Source: Austropuccinia psidii
Lineage: Eukaryota > Basidiomycota > Pucciniomycetes > Pucciniales > Sphaerophragmiaceae
Length of the DNA: 64,000 nt
Assembly: GCA_023105745.1 (NCBI GenBank)
Contig: JALGQZ010000018.1
Span: forward strand, 18,609,773 to 18,673,772
Direction: 5' to 3'
In this document: positions 38,100 to 48,438 of the stretch, in pieces
Layout: every line of letters starts with the position of its first letter
Position numbering within the stretch: the stretch's first letter is position 1
Made by a program: the position numbers and the translations under genes
Notes under the pieces: generated by a model
Told to the model about the DNA's origin: nothing
Databases searched by the model: none
What the model saw: only the letters and a program-made list of their open reading frames with translations

Positions 38100-40509
38100 A
38101 GGGGTTTACATTTTGGCTATTATGAGTTATTTGTGGACAATGGGAAATGATATGATCAGGAAGGGTTAGCTAAAGGGAATGAATGAAGATCAAAAAGCAC
38201 AGGTGGTAGACATTATATGAGAGGCAGCAATTGGATTAAAGGGGGATGGCCTGTGGTTACATGCGTGGTTGTTTGGAAAATGGGCCTCTTGGACTTATAA
38301 TCTTCATATCCAAGTTGGAGCATATATCAAGGAAAGGGGGCAAGAATGTGGGTGCACCAATATGAATAATGGATCCTCTGTGTATTATGCAAGCATTGGT
38401 GGACCAAGGTTCACATTAACATAGCTGAATTTGAGTGGGTTATAGAAACTTCTTTTGTGGTGGCATATGGGAGGCATGCAGCAATGTTTGCTGGTGTGAC
38501 AGCAAACAGTACTGCATCTTCCCCAGGTTAATTGTCATACAGTGACCTACTGGGAAATGGTGGTGGGGGAAAGATAAATTTCACTGTGGGGATCCTGTTG
38601 TGTGGGTGGGTGAGGTATATACGGTGGCATGCCATTGAACATGAGTTTTGTTGTGTTCAAAAATTCATGTGGACTGACACCTACTGGGATTTCAGGGGCA
38701 AATGTGTTACTTGATCAAAGGGGGTGCCGGCCAAGAGTCATGATCCACTTACACTTTCACCCCTATTGCAGTTGAGGCTGTTACTAATCCACCAATATTG
38801 GCATCAGGCTTTTTCCATCACACATGTGAGAATCTTTTAAGAAATAGGCCACCCTCCCAAGAAAATTCTTGGCTGGAGGACAGGCGCCAAATGTTCCGTG
38901 GTGCATGTGAGAATGTCCAGCATATGGCTTGCGGTGGCATGTCCCCATGCAAAAAGATCCAGCCTCAGGGATCATAGGCCGGGGTTATGCTAATGGGTAT
39001 AAGTCTGTAGACAATCCACACTGATTGGCCTCAGGTTTGCACATGCAGGTTGGTGAGTATCTGCAGTTAAGCAGGCCACCTGAATAAGGAAATTGTTGGT
39101 TGGAGGACAGGTGGTAAAATGTTCCTCCAAGCATGTGAAAATTGCCTGCATATGCCCCTTGGAGGGGTGAATCTGAAAGCATGTGGTGGCCTGACAATTT
39201 GTGGGTGTGAAATTAATAAGCGGGCACCAGTCATAATTTGTCCTGACCTCAGCACCAGAGTAAATCCACTATTTGTGTATGACCCAAATAGTTCCTCATC
39301 CCAATATGCACCCCTTACCAAAAATTGGAATTCACCAGCATCTGTGCAGTAGTTAGGCAGAGGTCTCCAACAAGGTGCATCAAAGGGATGCATTTGAGAA
39401 ATTTTACTTGATGGCTTGGTGTGCTTGAATGTTAGATTCTTGTACAGCATTTTCTCAGCCCCGCAGCATACATACCAAAGGTAGCTCATGATATTATCAG
39501 CCTGTCTAAAATGTCTTCCAATGTTGTGCCAATTGCTCAAATTGCATGCTTACAAAAATGACATAGAAATCGCTCAGCAGGGGTGCATTTGACATTTTTG
39601 TATCAATAGCTCAACAGCTGTGAAATTCAAATATTTAGCCACTGATAATTTAAATTGTGACCCTGAAGCAAACCTGCACAATCTGTCACCCCAAGTTCAC
39701 GCTGTATTCACTTGTCATACAGGTGCTCAACCCTCTGTTCAAAGTCTATCACCCAGCCATAATGGTGGTACGCTTGCTGCATGGACCTGTGACCAAATGC
39801 CCAATTTACTTCTCTGCATGGTGCATTTGTGGATCACAGCCCTGTGCACATTTGACAATGCCCTCACAAAAGTACTCCAGGGAAATTGGGTGGCTATTTA
39901 ACTCCACAAAGGGGATCTGCCTGAGTATAATATTCCAATTTCTATACTAAGTCCAAATGTCATTGTTTGCCTGCCTCGCATGACCATTTCCATTCTCATC
40001 TGCAGCATTGGCTGGGACTGAGCTTTCATTTCCCCAACAGGCTTTGAAGCTGAGACCTTGGTGGATGCTGCAACAGCTGCAACAGGCTCAGCTTCACTCT
40101 GGTGTAAAAGAGCATCTTCTCCCAACATACCCTTCACTTTTTCTCAGCTAACCCACTCTTCTCATTCTTGTGAATATTCTCCTTTGTCTTCCTGCCTTTC
40201 CACTCTTTTCTATTGCACAAAACTAACCACTCCCCTTCCTTTTTGCTGTATTTTTTTCCAATTATATCTCCAGAACCCCCCTTCTATCTATATTGTATGT
40301 CACCTTGTCCATTGAGCTCTTGAGTTCATGTTATGTTCCCCTATTAATACTAAATCTTCATCCTTATTTCCTTTCAGACTTTTAAAAACTTTCTACTAAA
40401 GCTTAATCATTTTGTTTAAGCTTTGAATTTCTAATTCATCATAGGGATTCCTTTTTTTAGTGGCAGTTCACTTTCTATTGAGTTACTAACCAAAATTGTC
40501 TTGTTTTTA
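38100..40509. other. Unit B spacer between the helicase and the next gene remnant
   Basis: Paralogous to 20348-22565. Open frames here, such as 39067-39540 on the minus strand, are not conserved in unit A, so I do not call them genes. CATGTG-rich words recur. Nothing else is recognised. Confidence 0.5.
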
Positions 40510-41800
40510 GATGTTGTGCACTAAGTGGAGTATCCCCTTCATTTGCTCCTCCACAATGACTGATGCTTGTGATTCTTCCCAACAAGCACACAAATAATGC
40601 CTGTTTGTTGTGCAACCCTTCTGACCATTTGGAGAGGATTTCCTGCGCAAGATGACCTTGTGAGGACTCCTTTGTGGTCAACAATGAAGAAAATATTCCC
40701 AAGTGGGAATGGATGCCACAACCCCAAACAGGCAGACAGGAACACTTCTGAACAATTAGCCCGGTGCCCTCAATTATCAATTTGTCCACCTCCCCTCCTA
40801 GGCCACCATCTAATAGTCACTTCACTGATCAACTGGAGCAAAGTGATTATCTTGACAATGAAGGATGGCAATGGAAAGAGGACATTTGAGCTTGGGTGGA
40901 TCCTCACCCATGGGATTGAAATGCCAAATTAAGTTTACTTTCTCCTCCATGACTCATTTTTCTTCACACCATAATACTGAACTTTTTCTTTATGCATAGA
41001 AAAAACCCACCAAATCCCCAGAAACAAGACTCTCCCCTTCATCACATGCCTTGCAAGGAAACTCTGCAGCAACCAACTCCAAGCCCAAGTGGCACCAGAT
41101 GGTTGGAGGACTTATTCCACAGTAAGCAGAAAGCTCCTCCTTTGCTAATTCTAACTTTTGACTCAAATGAACTTACTCTTCCTCCTTTTGTAGAACCCTC
41201 TTAATATGATGAGCCACCTATTCCAGGCCCAATTCAATCCTCCAAATCTCAAGTCCCATCACATGAGGCTGCTTCAGCTTGTGACCCTGAAACTGAGGTG
41301 GCTCCAACACAATAAATGGAGGATCCTTTTTGTAAGTTCCCACTTTCATTTTTTTCCTGTTCCCAACATTCCCTCACCCCTCCTTCAACCATCTCCAGCT
41401 TGTCCCACTACCCACCACTCCATAATCATCATTGACAATACGTCTGCCGGCTTCCCCCTCCTGTTCCTGGTTCCTTCCCCAGGGATCTCTCCCGTTTCCC
41501 CCAAGAACCCAACAGCCTCCTCCTCTCATTTCCACTATGAGGCTTGGCAGGAATTCATCAACTTGAGAACAACCCTAATGATTCCTTGAGCAATCATCCA
41601 CAAATCAATCAACAGAATCTTGTTGGAGAATTGCCAATTGCCTCACATGATTCCCTTTGTGGATGCACTGGGAATTCCAGGAGGAACTAAGCTCTCTCCT
41701 TGGGCAGGCATTGGAGGCTTATCCAAAGGAGGACATCACTGGGATGGTCTCCAAATTCCTCAAAAAAATTCATTCTTTTCTCTTATTTCCTTTTGTAATA
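40510..41800 (+). pseudogene. Unrecognised gene remnant, unit B copy
   Basis: Paralogue of 22566-24155. An ATG at 40510 follows an acceptor-like TTTTTAG. Open stretches at 40597-40932 (including GKRTFELGWILTHGIEMPN), 41206-41589 (proline- and serine-rich, ending HYEAWQEFINLRTTLM) and the end at about 41620-41780 (LPHMIPFVDALGIPGG, then, after a frame change, LGQALEAYPKEDITGMVSKF) are shared with unit A. The 70-bp repeat of unit A is present about once at 40715-40800. The family is unknown to me. The conserved C-terminal block is the best handle for identifying it. Confidence 0.5.
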
Positions 41801-42074
41801 CACTCTTTCAAACCAATTAGTTGTAATCAATACAAGATTTTTTCCATGGTTGTTATTTTTTTCCCTGTGAAATTTCCTTCTTTTGAAAATGGTGCAAATA
41901 CCCTATTTTGTGTGAATAATTTTTGTGAGAGCCCCACCAAATTTTTCTGTAAGTATTTATTTGTTGTGAACCTCTTTTTCAGAAAATGCACAAATAGTCA
42001 CCATCCACCCCTCCCACATTTTTTGAATCCTTATTTGTAAGCTTTACAAAGCCTGGGGTTCCCCACATGTGAGC

Positions 42075-42345
42075 AATCCACCTGAGATGCATGAGGCATT
42101 CCTTGTCCTCAGGTAACACACAATGAATCTTACATGCATAAAGAATGGAATCTGGAGGGCATGTATACTAGACATGCATGAAGGATTGTGTGAACTGTCA
42201 GGAGCCTGGAGATGAGGAAGGAATTGTCTTTGAAGCACATGTATACTTGGCATGCATAAGGAATTGTGTAAACTGTTGGGGGACTGTTCAAGTGTAAGGA
42301 TTTTTATGTGAAATGTTGGATCCTGGACAGGCGTAAGGATTGACA
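42075..42345. repeat. Degenerate 37-40-bp tandem array, unit B partner
   Basis: The landmark AAGGATT/AAGGAATT lies at 42181, 42218, 42258, 42296 and 42335, spaced 37, 40, 38 and 39 bases. Less clear units extend left to about 42075. The unit resembles the 40-bp array at 24540-24862 (GCATGAGGATTTGTGTGAA), but the spacing has drifted. Confidence 0.75.
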
Positions 42346-42549
42346 ACAATTGGGAATAGTGTTAATAACCTCATTATATGACCATGTACAGTGGCATGCC
42401 ACCCTAAATGAGCCATTTCACCCCTTTTTCATTGAAGCCACCATATATACCCAATTTCAACCCATCAAAACCAGGTGTATACTGTACTGTGCATTACCAC
42501 TCCCATCGTCTCCAATCACCCTCTAACACCCAGACACATCCAAATTACC

Positions 42550-43350
42550 TCATTCTTTTAATTGGGATGAGATTTTATTACCATCCCTGATGTGATAGCC
42601 CGCTCCCTTGCCAATCTCATAATAGCCGTGGCTTTTCTGCCACATTGTTTTTTCTAACCTCCTTGAGAATTTCACAGACATACCCACTAGTGTCATGCTT
42701 TCTTTTTCCTGTGCTGGATCAGTATAATGAAAAAATGTACTACTGGCCCACACTACCTGAATGGGCCCATGACATTTGGATAGATCAATCCAAAAATGCT
42801 CATTTGGAAAAATCAATTTCCCCCCTGTACACTGCTTTGACACATCTCTTTGAGTTTGGCTGGTCCTCTTATCAGCTTGAAACCACCATACCAAAGCATA
42901 AAATGATGCATCCTTATCAACATGAGGTGAGTTTTTGAATCTATTAATGGTGAAAGTGAGTGCAGAAGCAAACTCAAACACCCCCTGATTTTCAGAAATA
43001 TTGGCTTCATAGTTGTCTTGATCAAAGGATGGGACCCCAAATGACTTTTAGAAAGTTTGAATCTTTTGAAATAACTTATCCCCAACATATTGTTAGGATT
43101 GACCTAGAATGCAACCCGCTGAGATAAGATTTGCACCTCTGTTCCGCCATTCCTCATTTGCATCTTCAATTCTCCCAAGACTTCCGCAACTCCCAAATTG
43201 TTTGTTATTTGTGCTGCATTTGCACCACCCAATAGCAAACATAAATTCCTCCAGTAATTTCCCATTTTTTGCAATTGGGTCTGTGAACTTTCTTTTGCAA
43301 AATGAGAATTGCAATAATTCATCCCATTGATTCACCTCAACCTCACTCAT
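42550..43350 (-). pseudogene. Tet-like 2OG-Fe(II) dioxygenase pseudogene, unit B copy
   Basis: Minus-strand remnant of the Tet-like 2OG-Fe(II) oxygenase family, relatives of TET/JBP enzymes that oxidise 5-methylpyrimidines in DNA. The catalytic core is one open 143-residue frame at 42981-42550. It contains FKNSPHVDKDASFYAL (iron ligands H20 and D22, at about 42924 and 42918), GGKLIFPNEHFWIDLS, VVWASSTFFHYTD (third ligand H85, about 42729), and an arginine pair at 107-108 that may bind 2-oxoglutarate. The upstream part, 43350-43093 (LLEEFMFAIGWCK), lies in other frames and matches the usual N-terminal half. All expected catalytic residues are present in the core, but frameshifts between the halves suggest an inactive gene. 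An intron cannot be excluded. Confidence 0.8.
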
Positions 43351-43439
43351 TGTTTTGAAAGGTCTAAATTACACAAGGGCAATTAGTAATCCAGTCAAAG
43401 AGAAAATTGCCACACAGCCAAATTGAATGCATTTGATCT

Positions 43440-44680
43440 GAGTGACATCCACAACCCTCCAAATTTCACCTGGGGTCATATTTGCTGATACTGGCATTGA
43501 TATTTGTGCTGTTGGTCGAGTGGAGGAAAAAAACCTATTCATTTGTGTGGTTTTGGCCTCATTTGTCTTTCAGGACGTGCCATTATTTCTGAGTGGTTGA
43601 GGAATCACTTTGTCTCAAAGCAGACAAGATATCATATACTTCTGACTCCCATTTGAAGCCAAGGCCTTTGCAAATCCACAATGGTCCCCAATGCCAATGC
43701 CCAATATTTGGCACACATTCATGACTTTCCTATTGGAGCCCACATGGCATTGGTTTGATATAAACCAACTAAATCCAATGCTCCTCCATGGGGCCCAATG
43801 AGGGTGCTACATGAATGCAACCCATATACATATCTATATATATATGCTGGGAATAACCAACAAACTCACAAGTTACTTCTTCAACCCAATGTTTGGCCCT
43901 GAGTTCCCTTTTATGTACCTTTCCTTTTTTTGTGAATGGCATGCTTGCACAGGAAAATTAAATGAACTCAAGCAATTAATGACTATTGTGTGGATTATTG
44001 ATTTTGGTCAATGAATTTTTTTTATTGACTGCTAAAAATGAAAGATTACATGTTACTTTTGCTAATTGGCGAGCTCAAGTACCTGAACCAAAAATAATGC
44101 AGTGGAAACTTCATTATTCAATTTCAAACATTCATGAACCCGTTCAATGAGTTTCAAATAAAACAATGGAATATCACAAGTAAGTGCAAGTGGAACATCC
44201 ACCCTGCTGCAAATGCCTTATCCTACAAGTACTTTTGAAAGAATCAGTGTGATTTAGCCTATTATGAGCTGGGAGGATGTGAAAATATCCACTTTGCTCA
44301 ATGCCCTTGTATGTGATAATTGTGGGCACAACTGCACCTGTGTGTGGTCAATGCAGACACAACTGCCTATTGGAGTATTTTCAATGGTTTATGGAGGCAT
44401 GCCTCCATAAAAAGGTAGTTATCATTGGAACTCATACTGAGTCATCTGGGAAGTAGGATAGGTATTCAAGATTATGAAATTAATAAATCACTTTCTAAAA
44501 TTCAATTACAATCTATTTGATACAAAGCTAATCTAAAACAGATCAATACTGGTTGTAAGCTTAGCTGACCTGGGTACAGTCAATGTGACCTCTTCATTTC
44601 AGCCAAGTCTGTGCTTCTCCATCCAACAATCACCAAAGTCTAATACCAAGCCTTGTGCAAATTCAAATGTAAGAGGTACA
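43440..44680. other. Unit B spacer left of the gypsy insertion
   Basis: Paralogous to 26143-27335 of unit A. No gene is supported. A short TA microsatellite lies at about 43826-43848. Confidence 0.5.
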
Positions 44681-44685
44681 GTGGG
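44681..44685. other. Left target-site duplication of the gypsy element
   Basis: GTGGG immediately before the 5' LTR, matching 55309-55313 after the 3' LTR. The unoccupied paralogous site in unit A (27336-27340) carries one GTGGG. Confidence 0.9.
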
Positions 44686-46854
44686 TGTGAGCCTGTGAGG
44701 TATGTATAACATACCCATAAGGCCACCAATAACTTTATACACAGTTAAGATTGTCTTCAACAGACTTTTTAATTGAATTTAAAATAAAAATTACCAATAA
44801 ATAAGTATAACTTTTTTTTGGATAAACAAAGTTACAAATATTATGTTATTTTCAGATTCTACACCAAAAATAACCTAGGGTACATCCAGAAGGTGTTATA
44901 CCCAAAAACACTTATTTCTTATGTTATTAGAAGATTTAAGAATCTCACAGTACTAATGTAAATTTTCTAACATTTTTTTAAAATTGTTGAATTTAAGCTT
45001 ATATAAGCTTAAATTTAAAGTTGCATAAGGTTTATGCAAACTTACCAAAATCTTAGTTAAAATTGAGGTGTGGTGTAACTTTACTGAATTAGCTAAGGAT
45101 TTGCCATACAGAATGTAAATCCTGCGTGAGCTCAATTTAAAAGGGTTTAAGGCCATAGTATGGCTTGAAATAAATAAAAGGGCAAAATCTACGTAAAAAG
45201 GTGGGACAAAGGAAAAAGACCAAATAGAGCTGGGGTACTCAACTTTTTGGATCTGAAAAGATTCAATTAAGGTTGTCCACCTGTATTGGAGGATTTTCAA
45301 CCTTATTTAAACTTTAAGATTAGACTTTGATCCAACATTAAAGTTTAAACTGGTTTTATCCCAAATTAGACAGGAAGCTCAAGCTGCCAGAGGGTAAATC
45401 CCAATATGCAGGCTTGAATTCAAGGTTTTAAGAACTGTCAAAGGTTAATTAAGCTTAAAAAGCTTAAATAAGCATAAAACTTTAAGGTTTCAAGCATTAA
45501 AACCTTATCAAAACTTAAGGTTTGTTGTGTATTGCTATTTTACGTGGAAAATTAGCAATAACTTCAAAAATTCATTAAAAATCCAATTTTTAATGGATTT
45601 GCTTGATCATTTCACACAGATTACAGTTTAATATTATCTATATATAAATAAAATTTTAGGTATCTTTTATAAATAAATTTTCTGGGTAATTATCCTGGAA
45701 ATTTACTCTTTTAATTCAACCTCAAAGAAAACTATAATTTCTTTAAAAATTAATTAAAAATTGAGTTTAAGAGATTTCTGCTTGAAAATCTATTTTTAAT
45801 TTGTTCATGTGATGAAGTTGAATATAAATAAGTTTCTTTATATTAAAAACTTAAAATAATTAGTGCAAACAAGGATTAAAGCTACATGGAGTTAAGAATA
45901 ACCCTGTTAACTTTAAATTGGAATTAAAATTAAGTTACCTTAAGTTAAGAGCTTTATTTTTAAGCGTGGTTTTTCAGTTTTGACCTGAGCACGCCCTCTA
46001 CATCCATTATGAATCATGAGAGCTGCTCTGAGGACATAAAAAGAGTTTTTTCATCACTGTTTTTGTCCATCATTCATTATCAATCCAATCATATTAGAAA
46101 TTTAAACAGGTAAAGGTTTATCAAATATAAAATCTTATTATTAAAGTAATACTTAAGTTCTTTTATTCTTCATTAATTAAAATTAAAGAATTGAAATAAT
46201 AGAATTTAGATTAATGTTGTAATCACCAATAATATCTTTTATTATATAAATTATCATCTTAAATATCTTTCAAAATCCACAAATTCCTCTTAAAAACTCT
46301 TTAATATTAATTTTTTATTATAAAAAGTTGTTTTATCTTTAAAATTATTGATTTTAGGCTTGTTTTTAACTTATAATCATTATTTAATATAATAACTGTT
46401 GTTGTTTGACTTGTTGTATTAAATAAATATTATAAGTAAGTTTTCTCTAAAGTTCTATATCTTTTTTATTTAGTATTAGTTTTTTTATATAGAATTTTTA
46501 TTCTATAAGAATTATTTCTACACAGTGTGTGTTTGATTCTTTTATAAATAATCTTTATATTACTTATAAGTGGTTAATATTCATATTTTCCACGTGTAAT
46601 TGTCTCATTAAGAACTTTACACTTCATATTGTTATAGCTTTCAGTGACTATAACAATAATAGAATAATTATAATCTATTATAATTATTATTTTTATAATA
46701 ATAATTGAATTCTTTTATATATATAATTATTTTTAAGAATTCTATTTAAATTTGTGGTTGTAATATTTCATTATATTATGTATTTCTACTGAGGACAGTC
46801 ATACTACTCCTGATTTTGCTACTATTATCAAGAGTGTCATAGACAAACCTTACA
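44686..46854 (+). repeat. 5' LTR (2169 bp)
   Basis: Starts TGTGAGCCTGTGAGG and ends GACAAACCTTACA. It pairs with 53449-55308; by eye the first 250 bases differ at roughly 8 percent of positions, so the insertion is not recent. A palindrome, GGTATGT-ATA-ACATACC, lies 14 bases from the edge at 44699-44715 and is kept in both LTRs. It contains about 330 bases (about 46044-46370) missing from the 3' LTR. Confidence 0.95.
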
Positions 46855-46856
46855 TT

Positions 46857-46869
46857 TGGGGGCCTGGCC
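46857..46869 (+). other. Candidate primer-binding site of the gypsy element
   Basis: TGGGGGCCTGGCC starts two bases after the LTR end, as expected for a tRNA primer site (TGG pairs with the tRNA CCA end). It is unlike the TGGTATCAGAGC site for initiator tRNA-Met. I cannot name the tRNA. Confidence 0.6.
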
Positions 46870-47547
46870 TTATTTTAACAAATGTTTGGGACATAAATCA
46901 TATTCTAGACCTTATTTTACTGTTTTTTGACATAAAATTGCCATATTTATCTTAATATTGGCTTTTTTTGGGACTTATCCCTTATGAATAATCTTTATAA
47001 TATTAATATAGTTATTTTTTCTTAAGAATATTGTTTGAAACAATATACTATTGAGTGACTTGGAATAATTTGATTTTGTCTAACTAGTGTCTTTTTCACA
47101 TGACAGACTTGAAATTTATTCTTTGAGTTATTCTAGTATAAAGTGAATAATGATGCAATTTTGATTAATAAACTTGTTAATTGCATAATTATTATTTCTT
47201 CAAAGAAAATGAAAAATTAAAAATATTTACTAAAAACATTTTTTTCTTTTACCTTAGACATTTTTCTTTATTTTTGACGTAATTTGCCATAAATTACATT
47301 AAAACAACTTTATTCAATAAGTTGAGTGTATAAGTTATTTTTATTGTTTGATAAAATAACTTATATTTTTATTTTTCTCTAGTGTCATCAGCTAGAGACA
47401 GCTCTTCAGACTCTGATGCCTCAGAGTCTAGTATTGAAATTCAAACCAGCCCAGAACCAAGGGGTTTAATAACCAAAGAACCCTTTAAAGGTCCAGCAGG
47501 TGAATTCAATCCATTCTTAGTCTAATTTTTCTTAAAATTGACATGCA
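46870..47547 (+). other. Gypsy 5' leader
   Basis: AT-rich leader without a clear gene. A splice-acceptor-like TTTTCTCTAG ends at 47382 and is followed by a short Ser/Glu-rich open stretch (ARDSSSDSDASESS) that ends at TAA 47523-47525. This may be an upstream exon of gag or chance. Confidence 0.35.
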
Positions 47548-48438
47548 ATGACTCCTACTAGAAGTGGAAGTAATTACTCCATCCAATCAAATGGATCTGG
47601 ACCAGGACATTCCAGTCACAAATCAAAAAGACAAGAATGTCAGCTCAGAGGAGAGGCACAAATGGAGGATGCCAGAACTTCCACCAGTTCCCAAAGGTTA
47701 TCCAGCACCTTTGAACCTCCTATTGAGAGTCCAGAAGCCGACATAACTGCTATTGCTGTTAGACCTGAATCATTTCCAACAGGCAGCAGTGGAGATTTAC
47801 CAGTCTCAGTACAAGAACTGGTTTATGGCCGCCAAACAGCAAGAGTGGGAACTTCTCCCAAGTCTTTGGATAGGCACCATGAACTCTTATCTTCAAGTGA
47901 AGAAGTTCATGGGGCCAGAAAAGACAGAAGATCTTCTGAAGGGTTGGACACCAATGTCTTGCAAAGGACAAGTCCAACAGATAAAAGCTTGGTTTAAAAA
48001 CCAAAGCATGTTATCAGAGGATCAGAAGAAGAAGCTGGCCCAAGGTAAGGAAAACAGCCCAGTGGAAGCTCCCCAAGCATCCACCAGCAAAAATCTGCCT
48101 CAACAAGTGCCAAGCAAGCCCAGGCAAGCCCCAAAGACCAATCGGAAGGGCAAGCAAAAGGCAAAGGGAAAGGCAAAGCCCAAATGGAACAAGCCTTACC
48201 TGCAGAATTACAGAATCCCAAAGAAAGAAAAGACAGCCATGGACAATGTGTTCAACATGGCAAGAACTCTGATGGAATTCAAAAACAAGGAGGAGGAAAG
48301 ATTGAGCCAATCTTTCCCAAAGAAATAGATCTTGTTAAGCTTGTAACTCAATTTGAATCTTGTAATAAAGAAATTATAACAAAGCTTAAAGCATTTGAGT
48401 ATATCCACCAAAGCTGGGTAATGAGATATTACAAGTGA
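47548..48438 (+). pseudogene. Gypsy gag N-terminal part, frame 1
   Basis: ATG at 47548 opens a serine-rich, probably disordered protein (TPTRSGSNYSIQSNGSGPG). It continues past in-frame stops at 47995-47997 and 48046-48048 to 48438 with sensible sequence on both sides (MEQALPAELQNPKERKDSHG; KEIDLVKLV). Near 48412 one base appears lost (a CAACAAAAG-like run reads CACCAAAG), after which the protein continues in the pol frame at about 48414 (NEILQVKE-like, then IGLENVNKDN). So gag and pol were once one frame. The gag of this family packages RNA into virus-like particles in the cytoplasm. The frame fully overlaps a second coding-like frame (47564-48328). Confidence 0.7.
47564..48328 (+). pseudogene. 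Overlapping second frame in the gag region (about 255 codons)
   Basis: In frame +1 relative to the gag start, ATG at 47564 opens a frame that runs to 48328 with a single stop (TAA 47744-47746). Unlike the low-complexity gag frame, its 47753-48328 part looks like a folded helical protein: YQSQYKNWFMAAKQQEWELL, LWIGTMNSYLQVKKFMG, QQIKAWFKNQSMLSEDQKKK. A lysine-rich basic linker follows, then VFNMARTLMEFKNKEEERL. I recall similar predicted proteins from rust genomes. If both frames are conserved across copies, this is an overprinted gene of the retrotransposon, with function unknown. Confidence 0.55.

Noticed and set aside
39067..39540. Minus-strand open frame of 157 residues
   Set aside because: The paralogous region in unit A is not open in the same frame and no domain is visible.
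43826..43848. TA-rich microsatellite
   Set aside because: Short and common in AT-rich DNA; no further signal.
44953..45300. Minus-strand open frame of 115 residues inside the 5' LTR, with a shorter partner in the 3' LTR
   Set aside because: The partner is simply the same LTR DNA. The frame shortens in the other copy and shows no domain.
47759..48310. Three minus-strand open frames of 75-98 residues opposite gag
   Set aside because: They are rich in L, C and F, typical of the antisense of lysine- and glutamine-rich coding sequence.
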